A stretch of DNA of 64,000 nucleotides from Pomphorhynchus laevis (lineage: Eukaryota; Acanthocephala; Palaeacanthocephala; Echinorhynchida; Pomphorhynchidae): positions 124,001 to 188,000 of the forward strand of contig WNNJ02002846.1 of assembly GCA_012934845.2 (NCBI GenBank). The letters are read 5' to 3'. A program made the translations under genes and the position numbers. A model generated the notes under the pieces. That model was not told the origin of the DNA, searched no databases, and saw nothing but the letters and a program-made list of their open reading frames with translations. This document shows, in pieces, positions 45,306 through 55,555 of the stretch; position 1 is the stretch's first letter; each line of letters begins with the position of its first letter.

Positions 45306-46240
45306 ATCGTTTTTTTTGATGCATACACAAGTGATTTCCATCATTGTATGGCTTTTGTAATTTTTGCCCTTCCTGTTTTCAATGAGTTATTTTGTTCAAC
45401 CACATTCGAGATGATCTGTTCAAAGTTGTTCAAATTGTCTAAATTTGTTTTATTCAGTGATTTTTTCAAGCACTTTATTGTGTTTACTTTGTGACTTAAA
45501 ATTACTTTATTCTTTAAAATTAACTCATTTTTAAATATTAATTTTTGTTAATTGGGAGATTAAATGCTCAAAGATGATTTAGTACAAAATATATAACTGG
45601 CATTAATGATCATTTTATTAACTTTCATTCAGTTGTATAAATTACAACGAAATGAAATCAATAATCGCAATATTAAAAGGTGATAAAACATATTTGATTT
45701 TCGAAACGCAGAAAACATTAATTCAAATATTTAAAATATTAAAAAATCAAAGTATTTAAATTTTTTAATTTATTTACGATTGATTGCATAACATAAAAAT
45801 ATGTTATGCAAAAGTTATTTTTATTATCCTTAGTGAAATGTCCATAAAAAAATTATACGTTAAAATATGTGTATTTTTATATTAAAATACAATTTACGTG
45901 ATAAATTATGTCATTGATAATCTTAGCTTTCGATCTATCGAATAGGTATTATAAAACAATAATTCATTGAAGGACTGGATCTACATATATATAATGGATT
46001 ATAACTTAAAATTATTATGATAATTTGCTATTTTTGTATGAAATATATTAATATACTGTATGTTATCATTGTTACATTGCATGTCTAATACTCCCTTTTT
46101 AAACTGCTCTCTAAAAACAAGTACAAACTAATATTAAATCATAATTCGATATTTTTTTAAATATTTATTATTAAATATTTTTTAAATATTATTTATTTAC
46201 TTATATTAATACAAGTATCCATATATCTTTTCTGTAATAT
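45306..46240. other. Downstream of HPF1, AT-rich
   Basis: No consensus AATAAA was noticed within the first few hundred bases after the HPF1 stop, and no other feature was found. Confidence 0.4.
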
Positions 46241-46254
46241 ATAATAATAGCATC

Positions 46255-46370
46255 TTCATTGGCTAATTTTCTGAAGATGCTAACAGAGGTTAGCGAAATA
46301 TCAATAAAAAATGCTCCTTTCCTTGATCCAGCTCCAATAATTCTTTATTAATAAAGTCAGTCAGCAACCA
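46255..46370 (+). repeat. PLE-end-like repeat with CTGAAGA hairpin
   Basis: The core is CTGAAGA-T-GCTAAC-AGAG-GTTAGC-GAAA (46,272-46,299), followed by TATCAATAAAAAATGC, then TTGATCCAGCTCCAATAATTCTTTATTAATAAAG. Related copies are at 61,728-61,880 (an inverted pair) and 62,085-62,245. CUGANGA, a hairpin and GAAA are the catalytic boxes of a type I hammerhead, as reported for PLE terminal repeats. One extra base sits between CUGANGA and the stem. Confidence 0.6.
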
Positions 46371-46499
46371 GCAAGGGCCATTGTTTAGGCTGTGTATATA
46401 AGTATCAACGTTATCTTCTTTATTGAAATAATCGTTATTGGAAAATGTTAATGATTTCATCGCACTAAGAGAAATGTTATAGATTTTATTATTAAAATC

Positions 46500-48640
46500 T
46501 ATTACCAGTTTCGGGATTTGATCTCTCCACCGGTATCGAGGTCAATCTCGAGGTCTCTTTCCAGAGAGTCCGGCCTGGAAAACCCTCCAAGGAAGGCGAT
46601 CCCTAGACATTCCCAGAACGTGTCCTAGCCACGTCAGCTGACTTTCTTCGATGTGAAGAAGCAGCGACTTTACTCCGAGTCAATACCGGATAACCGAATT
46701 CCTAACCTTATATCTAAGGCTAAGACTGACCACACCGCGAAGGAACCTCATTTCGATCGCCTGTATCCGAAATCTTATCCTTTTGGTCATAACCCAATGT
46801 TCATGACCATAAGTTAAAATAGGAACGAAGATTAAACCGAAAGCTTCACCCAAAGACCCAACTCCCGCTTCACCAAGACAGACATGTGCAAAGAACGCAT
46901 TGCTGCGTTAGCTGCACAAATCCGCTTCTAAATTTCCTTATATTCCTGCCGTCCCTCGAGAACAATACCCTACGATACTTTAAATCCTCCACACTAGGAA
47001 GAACCAAATCCCCAAACCGGATTGACATTTGCACCTAAATCCGAGACGGACACATAGATACAGTCTTTGAGGTACTAACCAACATCCCTGCCGCTTGGCA
47101 TTCCATCGAGCATCGATCTAGTAGGCATTTTAAGTCATCAGGACAAGAAGCCAACAAAACAACGTCATTTTTAAATAGCAGAGATGGAATCCTGATAGAA
47201 CCGAACTGAAGACCGACATCCGTCAGAGCAGCCCGTCTTAAAATTTTGTCCATGTAAACAAGGAACAAAAGTGGAGACAATGGACAACCCTGACGAAGTC
47301 CAACTCGTACTGGAAATGATTCAGACTTCCTACCTATAACACGAATACAACTCATACTTTGTTCATAAAGAGAAGCCACAGCTACCCGAAGATAGTGGTA
47401 CTCTATACTTTATTAGTACATCCCACAACCTCTCGCGGAACTCGGTCAATCGAACGTCTTCTCCAAATCTACAAAGCACATGTAGACCGGTTGAGCGAAC
47501 TCCCAAGATCGTTCGAGGATCGTTGAGAGAGTAAGGAGCTGATACGTTGTTCCACGACTTGGATGAAAGTCGTATTGTTCCTTTTGCAATTGTCCCTCAA
47601 CTATAGGACGTATCGTTAACTCAGGAATCATAGCAAATAGCTTGCCAGCTTATCTACGAAGAGTGATGCCCTGATAATGATGCCCAACAACGTCAAGAGC
47701 CTTTAAAGCTTCAGGTCGAATCTCGTCTACTCCAGAAGACTTGCCATTACAAGTATTTAACAACAGCAATGACCTCTTCCAAAGTGATGAGCTCTTTCGT
47801 TAGTTCTAAAAGATCTATTTCCACAAGAGGAGGCATATCTACCGGATTAAGGAGACTCTTAAAATGCTATTTCCAGCAACCAAGAATTTCTTCAATGTCA
47901 GTCAGCATAGATCCTCTCTTGTCATAGACAGTTTGCGGAGCTTTCTGCTTTCCAACTGAAGATTCCTGATCGTCCTCCAGAACATCTTCGTAGCTGACCT
48001 ATAATTAAGTTCTAAGTGCTCCCTAAACTTCTTCAAGACGCTTTATTCGCTTCGATAACTGTTCGAGCTGAAACTCTCTTTGCCCTTCGGTACTTGTCTA
48101 CAGCGTCCACTGATTTATCTGACAAAGTTGCCTTATAAGTCAGCTTCTTCTGTTGGACAAAATCTCTAACTGCTGGTGTCCACCAAGCAGTTCGAGTATA
48201 TCCTCCGCGACAAGCACCTAGGGCCTTCTAGCCATAACTTTTCACAGTTGCTTTGGCAAACTAAGATCTGAACATCTTCCATTCTACTCTTCTGACAACC
48301 GAGAGAAGTCCTCTCGGATGTAGCCAAAAAACGTTCTTTGACAGTAACATCTGCTAGACGCTCTCAGCACGCCCTCAGACAACTTTTGAATTTACCAAGC
48401 TTGTATAGCATTCGATCCTGTCATTGAAGTTTACTAACTACAAGGTAAGTGATCGGTTAACAGCTTACACACTCTTCACAAGAGTGTCCAGAACATCATG
48501 TCGCAGATCAGATGAAACGATTACAAAATCGATCATTGATCTTTCACTGAGAGAATCCTGATGCCATATGCATCTATCGATCTCCTTATGTTCAAACATG
48601 GTGTTTGTTATGCACAAATTTTAAGAGAACAAAAGTGCAA
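46500..48640 (-). mobile_element. RTE/Rex-type LINE, broken
   Basis: Minus-strand traces in order: FEHKEIDRCIWHQDSLSERSMIDFVIVSSDLR (48,595-48,500), the C-terminal endonuclease region; GVDEIRPEALKAL (about 47,740-47,690); KEQYDFHPSRGTTYQLLTLSTILERSWEFAQPVYMCFVDLEKTFD (47,590-47,446), RT block; VRVGLRQGCPLSPLLFLVYMDKILRR (47,330-47,240); LFKNDVVLLA in place of the usual LFADDVVLLA (about 47,170); and HVLGMSRDRLP...FQAGLSGKRP (about 46,625-46,550), the C-terminus. The phrases are strikingly like the RTE-type LINE abundant in fish and other aquatic animals. The active-site change (K-N for A-D) and frame breaks mark it as dead. Confidence 0.75.
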
Positions 48641-48807
48641 TAATTCAACACCACCCGCATTCAGATCGAAGAGTCCAATATGGATGAATGAAATAAAGTG
48701 TCAATTATATGTAAAACCTTAAAGTGTAGGTTATCCCAGAGACAAAACCACAGCTACAACGAACTTTACGAAGAATCCATTTACATTTAGATGGCTAGTA
48801 GGCAAAT

Positions 48808-48948
48808 ATGAGCACACCAAGTGAATGGAAAACACGCTTTAGTGCATTGATGACACAAGGAAAAATCACAGCAAGCGCGTATTTGCTGTTCGTTCATATG
48901 TTCACGAGAATGTTATCGCCTGATTCTATTGTTAATGGCAGTACCTAG
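48808..48948 (+). CDS. Unidentified short open frame, possible exon
   Basis: A frame of 46 codons starts with ATG at 48,808 (MSTPSEWKTRFSAL) and contains a hydrophobic stretch, TASAYLLFVHMFTRMLS. It ends ACC-TAG at 48,948. The end overlaps CTAGTGAGTAC, a good splice-donor sequence (exon would end at 48,947), so the stop may be avoided by splicing. It lies between two LINEs. No family was recognised. Confidence 0.25.
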   Translation: MSTPSEWKTRFSALMTQGKITASAYLLFVHMFTRMLSPDSIVNGST

Positions 48949-49352
48949 TGAGTACACTAAACGACTTTCATCTGAAGCCGACAGATACATTTAAAGAGTA
49001 TTATTATCAAAGAAATTTCATCTGGCTCCAAATTTACCGTGATTTTTTTTCTACACAAGATATGAATCATGTGTTGTGCACGCTCGTAAAAAGACAGAGG
49101 TTGGAGCTGGTACATTTTGACTTGATGCTGCATCTTGGTGTAATCTATTGGCTCGATTTGGAACACGGTTGTTTTCACTGTCATGTGCTGTTTAAGGATT
49201 TCACCATTCATTTAGTGACTAAAGAAATATGCGCTAGGCCAATAGGTATTTATAACGGGATGAGGCGAATGATATGTAAAAAATTTAAAATAATAAAAGG
49301 TGATATTCTGGTTGCTTGGATTCGATCGATTGTCAGCATCACAGCGAGATAG
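48948..49352 (+). CDS. Unidentified 134-codon open frame
   Basis: The frame is open from just after a TAA (about 48,936) to TAG at 49,352, unusually long for this AT content (about 134 codons). It contains FKEYYYQRNFIWLQIYRDFF, LELVHFDLMLHLGVIYWLDL and a basic end (MRRMICKKFKIIKG). There is no ATG near its start, so if real it is an internal exon or an old element. A faint resemblance of FDLMLHLGVIYWL to a segment of Mediator subunit 24 is not enough to name it. Confidence 0.25.
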   Translation: MSTLNDFHLKPTDTFKEYYYQRNFIWLQIYRDFFSTQDMNHVLCTLVKRQRLELVHFDLMLHLGVIYWLDLEHGCFHCHVLFKDFTIHLVTKEICARPIGIYNGMRRMICKKFKIIKGDILVAWIRSIVSITAR

Positions 49353-49469
49353 AATTGAATACATAAATAAATAAAAACTTTCTTAACTACACAAAATACA
49401 TGATAACATGCAACAAACAAGATCAGATATAACAATAGAAAGTCAAGTCGAACAACATCTCAAAAGTCT

Positions 49470-52400
49470 TCCAACTCTTTTTCTTCTATGGCCTCAAGTC
49501 CAGGGGGATCTAAGCCCCCCCCCAACCGATCCAACACGCCGCCTTCCGACTGAACCACACAGGGTCTTTCATCCTTCGAAGAATCCAGTCGGCGCGAACT
49601 ATGCTGGGTAAACGAGATACGAGGAGCTTAAGAAACCTTAGCCTTTGCTCTGGGGGACGTCCTCTCGAAAAGAAGACTAATCCCGAGATAGCCCAAGTGT
49701 CCCAAAGGTGCACCTTGGGTTTTCCCTTTCCACGACAGATGCTGTGCCCGTTTCATGGCCAACCTAGCTTTCTTCATGATACGTTTAAGTCTATCCAGGT
49801 CAGCTTTCGCCGACCAGTTCACCGTAACGGTGAACCCAGGTATTTTACTCGACTTGTGAAGGTGGGGAGTGGTTCAGAGGCAAATATGGAGGAGAGCGCA
49901 GAGAGTGCTAATTTTGCTTTGTAGCAGGGATGCCATGAAAGACAACCAACTGTGATTTAGCGGAGTTTAACAAAATATTGGATGGTGTAAGCTGGTCTTT
50001 TAATCTTAAAAAGAAACGGCTGATGTTAGAGACTACGTCTTTAGACCTATGTCCAGTAAACAGGGCTGTGGTGTCATCAGCGTACACCACTAGATGTTGT
50101 TCGCGTTTAAATATTTTGAATAGTTAAATGGAGGCAGCAAGGTATAAGATTGGAGAAAGTGGGGAACCTTGAGGCACACCCGTAATAGGGTAGAACTGAT
50201 GCGCATCAGGGTCGTCTTCATAATAAAATCGCTTGGTGTAAAGCAAAATCTCCACTCTGTTCACAATTCTCGCAGGGAACCCGAGGTATCTGAGAGAAGA
50301 GATCACAAAGGGAATTGAGATGCGGTCAAATGCAGCAGAAAAGTCAAGGAAAACAGCCACAACTAAACGATGGATATTCTCCCGAAAAAACTGCTCCACA
50401 TCACCTACTGCTGAATGGACTGAGCGACCTTTAACGAACCCATAAAAACCTGGAGGGATCAAATTACACCTAATTTAATGGTCGCGGATTTTACATGCAA
50501 GCGCTTTTTCGTAAATCGACACGAGGGCATTTTGAATCGAAATGGGTCACAGATCTTTAGGACAAGAGCATGAGTTTTTCTTAGGTATAAAAACTCTCTT
50601 ACTTATCTTGATGCCTGCTACGTCGGATGGGGGAGGCTAAAAACATTGTGACGGCCACCTCTCTTCTCTGATCTGCTGTCAAAAGCTGACAGACCCGAGA
50701 AGAAAGTGGAGCGACGGATTTAGAGGTGCTCGGTAGTAGACCCCAGGAGTTAAGGATATCTGTAAGAGATAAATCCCTACTCCTGAAGTTACCCCAAGGC
50801 TGGATTAGTTGAGGTGATTGAGTGGCTCTATAGTTGTGTAGGGCTAGTGACTCCTCAAAAACTTTTTCAATGCCAATATTACCGATCCAATTCAATGCCC
50901 TATCCTTCCAACAAACAAACTTCTCTTTGAAAATCTTCCAAAAGGAAGACTGAGAAGGGTTAAGACGAGCAATACTCGCCCTATCCCTATCCAACTGGAA
51001 CCTGCATCTAGTGCTCCAGTATTCATTCGAGAGGGCCTGTCTGGCGGAAGCAAAGAGATTAGGGAGGTTTAGCAATTTTATTAGGACCATGAGTTTCGTC
51101 GGAGTAGGATTGTATATGCGACCTTGATAAGTAGTCGATAGAATCGCTTTAGCTTGCGAAAAGAGGTAGGTATTAAATTCGGTAAGACTCTTATTTCCTA
51201 TTATGGGAAAGAGTCTGATAGCCGCCTGGAAGAAGGCTACTCTGATCGAATCAAAGTGAAACCTCCTTCAAAGCAATGTATCTTCCTCAACTCTCCAACG
51301 AATTAGGTTACGCGAGGTGGACAGTTGTTGGCGCGACTGCTCCGGACAAAGGGGTTTAAGCAACCACCTCGAGTGAAGCAGTAAAATGTCGAGGATTGAA
51401 TTTGTTGATGTTCAATGAAAGGTGGCGGACGGTGGTTTGTGAATACGATAACCGTTCCTAAATTTGCGAAATGATGCGTTGATCCAACGACCAGTTCTGT
51501 CGTTGAAGTCACCTAGTACCTTGTCATAGCCGCTATCAATAATACCATCTAGGAGGTCACGGTTATTGTGAATCTTTCCTGGACGTATGTAGACATTGGC
51601 TAGACTGAGGCGTTTACCGTTCTTACAGAGTGAAACTACCAAACAAGACATGGCTGGACACGAGTAATTTAAAAGGAGGGAGGACCTTAAGGAGCATTTA
51701 ACTAAGGTCAAGAGTCCTTGAGATGTAGAGGAGTGAGGTGGGGTTATGTACGGAGTATAGTGGGAACATATATGCTTTGTGTTAAATCGAGTAATGTCTT
51801 GGGGAAGACGAATAGACCGCATCTCCTAAAGGATAATAACATCTGCATATCTACCAGATAAAAGTCTAAGGGCAGAAGCACCTCCCGAATTCCACTGAAG
51901 GACATTCAGTGAAAAAGGCTCACGAGTACTCTGCATTGTGATGGATTAGTTGGATGGGGGATTGCCTACCTAGACAGAGCTAGGTGCAGGAAGGTTACCC
52001 TTCCCGCCACTAGCCCCACCCGGGGTCGGTACTTGCCCCTGGGCAGCGTCTTCATTTCCCCTACGCTGTTTGCCACTCAGCATTTTACCGATCTTGAGCT
52101 GGGTGACAGTATGGGTCGAAGCCCACCTCTTCTTTGATTCCGGTAATACTATAGAAGCCGATACGGAGGGATTAGACCCCACGACATGCAGGGCCATCAG
52201 GATTAGGTTCTGTAGCTTTCTATCTAAAACTTCATTTTTCACATCGATCAATTTTATAATGTCCGCATCATCCATCCGATGAGAGAAAGCTTGTGCAAAG
52301 GAGGCAGGAGTCATAGATGGCTTCTGAAAACGTTTCCAATAGTCTTTAAAAACTCCACATTTCCTGCCCCAGGCAGGATGGCACCCCCCGCAGTTAGAAC

Positions 52401-53170
52401 AGGACGGGGGGCACACAACGTACGTCGGATAGTAAGGCGGGGCAAATAGCGGAACCGCATACCCCACAGGTAGAGCCCTACTGCAGCTGGAGGCCAAATG
52501 GCCACATTTGTAACCAGACTGCAGTGGAGAAAAGTGAATTCATCACTTTCAATTAACTGAAACCTGAGGTTGAGACCCATAAACGGGTTGTTATTTGAAC
52601 TGTCAAGTGTTTATGTCCTATCTATAGGGGCTGAGCAAAATCCGACGGGGATAGGTACCCCGTCTTTTCCTTTCAATAGTCTAAAGTTACTGAACTTAAA
52701 AGAGGCGCAGAGATTTTAGAGGTCTCCAACGTCAACCCAAAAGGGGAGGTTCGTTACTTCAAGGTAGATAGGATCTGGTTCTCAGTAATTTCACCAAAGT
52801 TATCCAAATACGATCTGAAAAACCCAATGTACTTCTTTGCCAAGTCCGCCGTGGCGAAGGAGATTTTGATTTCGGAATGAAGAAACTTAACGTTATTGAA
52901 TATTATCCTAGAGGAATAATTTGCACAAAAATTCCTTAGAAATTTATTGAATAGATTATGTCGTTGTATCGGTAGTTTAGGCTTAATAATTATAAGATTT
53001 ATTTGTTTTGGTACGGGAGGAAGCATCTTCCCATCACCAGAAAAAGTAGAAACGTTACTGACTTTCGTGTTGTGTTACATTTCATCTAGAAAAGCTTGTT
53101 TTAGTCCTTCTTTGACAGGAATTTCGACGAATTTCGTTGGACTGCACAGCATAGAATTCTTTTAAAGCTC
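49470..53170 (-). mobile_element. Family D (I/Jockey-superfamily) LINE, minus copy
   Basis: ORF1 N-terminal part: KFVEIPVKEGLKQAFLDEM, PPVPKQINLIIIKPKLPIQR, KISFATADLAKKYIGFF (53,160-52,754). ORF1 C-terminal part with Cys-rich knuckles CPPSCSNCGGCHPAWGRKC (52,497-51,970). The endonuclease follows from about 51,930 (LNVLQWNSGGASALRLLSGR, LANVYIRPGKIHNNRD, KVLGDFNDRTGRW). Then a linker (51,090-50,599), RT (FYGFVKGRSVHSAVGDVEQFF, VFLDFSAAFDRI, GVPQGSPLSPILY; 50,462-50,130) and MVYADDTTALFTGH (50,090). Frames break repeatedly. The 3' border near 49,470 is approximate. Its 5' end meets the plus copy head to head. Confidence 0.8.
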
Positions 53171-53189
53171 CGCACTTACTGTTTTTGAC

Positions 53190-55500
53190 ATAACGCGGAA
53201 TTGAATACGTCATCTCCATTCTACACATGAAGTGCATTGTCACCCCAATGATTACTGTATTCCCGTCATCGGTTCTATTGATGTGTTTAACACATAAAAT
53301 CGTGCCGTATCGCTGTATAACATTTAATATGTCTGTCCGTTGTTATCATGCACCTCGAAAAACTTATTTAAAGCTATACCCATTGCCAGAAATGCCATGA
53401 CTGGGGGGGGGCATTGGTTGTCCTCCTGTTTTCGTTCTCTGATTTGTGGTGTGTGCGGCAAGGAGGATTGCCCGCACCTGGTTAATAACGATAAATGCTT
53501 AGCTACACCATCTTGCGTTAACAGTGGTGGAGTGTACCCCACATGGTCAAGAAAGTGCACCCCGCATGGTCAAGAAAGTGCACCCCGCATGGTCAAGAAA
53601 GTGCACCATGTTCAAGGCTTACAAACAGAAATTCTCTGGACCTATTTCGAAATCGTATTCTGCTGCCGCTGCTCATCCTGATCGAATGCCCAATAATGAC
53701 ATTCTTCATCTACTAACAAACCAGAAGAAGTCTATTATTAACGAACTTCAAGCATTTTTGATGCCCTTGGTGTCTTCTCTTGTGGGCACGCCCACGATGG
53801 CACCTGTTCCTGCCGAATTATTAAATACCCCCGCTCTAAGAAGCGTGGCGGGTCAGCTCGATCTACTCCACCAATCAAGATCGGGAAGTTGCTGAGTTTG
53901 AAGGCCTCTCTGGGAAATGAAGATACTGCCTTGTGGGGTCCGACCCATGTTGGGGCTAGTGGCAAGGGGGAACCATCTTGCACCTAGCTCTGTCTAGGTT
54001 GGCATCCCGCTTCCAACTAATTTAACACATGGTGAGTAAGCCCGAGCCTTTTTCACTGAATATTCTTCAGTGGAATTCGGGAGGTGCTTCTGCCCTTAGA
54101 CTTTTAACTGGTAGATACGCAGATGTTATAGTCCTTTAGGAGACGCGGTCTATCCGTCTCCCCCAGGACATTACTCGATTTATCCCTAAGCACATATATT
54201 CCAACTTTACTCCGTACATAACCCCGCCTTACTCCTCTTCTTCTCAAGGACTCTTGACCTTAGTTAAGTGCTCTTTAAGATCTTCCCTCTTGCTAAACTA
54301 CTCTTGTCCAGCCCTGTCTTGTCTAGTAGTGTCACTCGTTAAGAACGGTAAACGCCTGTCTTGCCAACGTTTACATTCGTCCAGTGGAGATTCACAAAAA
54401 CCGTGACCTCCTGGATGGGATTATTGACGGCGGCTATGACATGGTACTAGGTGACTTCAACGACAGAACTGGTCGTTGGATTAATGCAGCCCTCCGCAGA
54501 GCCAGGAACGGTTATCTTATTCATAAACCACCCTCCCCAACCTTTCATTGCACATCAACGAATTCACTCCTCGACTTACTATTGCTACATGAGAGGTGGT
54601 TGTTTAAACCCCTTTGTACGGAGCAATCGCGTCAACATCTGTCCACCTATCATGATCTAATTCGTTGGCGGATAGAGGAGGATACGCTGATTCGTAGAAG
54701 ATTCCACTTTGATCCGATCAGAGTGGTTTTCTTTCAGGCAGCTATCCAACGCTTTCCCCGGATTGGTAATGAGAGTTTAACCGAATTTAACTCCTATCTC
54801 TCTTCGCAAGCTACCGCGTTTCTTTCGACAACCTATAAAGGTCGAGTTTTCAGTCCCACTCCGACAAAACTCAAGGTCCTAGCTAAACTACTTAACCTCC
54901 CTTCTCTCTCTTCTTCTGCCAAACAGACACTCTCGAACGAATACTGGCGCACCAGATACTGGTTCCAGCTAAGTAGGGATAGGGCGAGTATCGCTCGTTT
55001 TAACCTTTCTCTGTCTTCCTTCTGGAAGATATTCAAGAAGGATAAATTTATTTACTGGAGGGATAGGGCTGTGAGGTGGATCGGTAGTATAGGCCTTGAC
55101 AAAGTTTTGGAGGAGTCACTAGCCCTACATAATTATGGAGCCACTCAATCACCGCAACCAATCCCGCTCTGGGGAGACTTCAGGAGTAGAGACTTATCTG
55201 TGCCAGATATTCTCAACGCCTGAAGGCCTCTACAGGGCACCTCTAAATCCGTCGCTCCATTCTTTTCTCGGGTATATCATCTTTTGACAACCGATCAAAG
55301 AAGGAAGGCGGCCGTCACAATGCTATTAGCCACTCCATCCGATGTGGCCAGTATCAATGTTAGTAAAAGAATTTTTTACCTAAGAAATATCCGGTCTCAT
55401 GTCTTAAAGACCTACGGCCCATTTCGATTCAAAATTCCCTCGTTTCGATCTACGAAAAAGCGCTTGCGCGTAGAATCCGCGATCATCTAAGTAAGCGAAA
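53190..55500 (+). mobile_element. Family D LINE, plus copy, 5'- and 3'-incomplete
   Basis: ORF1 knuckle region CGVCGKEDCPHLVNNDKC and CVNSGGVYPTWSRKC (53,430-53,560), ORF1 end (53,600-53,990), endonuclease from about 54,050 (LQWNSGGASALRLLTGRYAD), then an open frame of 279 codons (54,384-55,223: MVLGDFNDRTGRWINAALRR, STNSLLDLLLLHERW, SLSSFWKIFKKDKF). A further piece lies at 55,284-55,490. It stops before the RT. It is roughly 80-85% alike to the minus copy in the endonuclease. The right end runs into AATACTGTATGTA repeats (55,497-55,560) and then a CR1 element. Confidence 0.8.
53527..53608 (+). repeat. 23-bp tandem expansion inside LINE ORF1
   Basis: Unit ACCCC(A/G)CATGGTCAAGAAAGTGC, three copies and a start of a fourth. 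The minus family D copy has one unit at this place (encoding HPAWGRKC). Since 23 is not a multiple of three, each added unit changes the reading frame, so the array puts the cysteine motif in all frames in turn. Confidence 0.85.
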
Positions 55501-55555
55501 TACTGTATGTAATACTGTAGTATCGAAATACTGTATGTAAATACTGTAATCCTGT

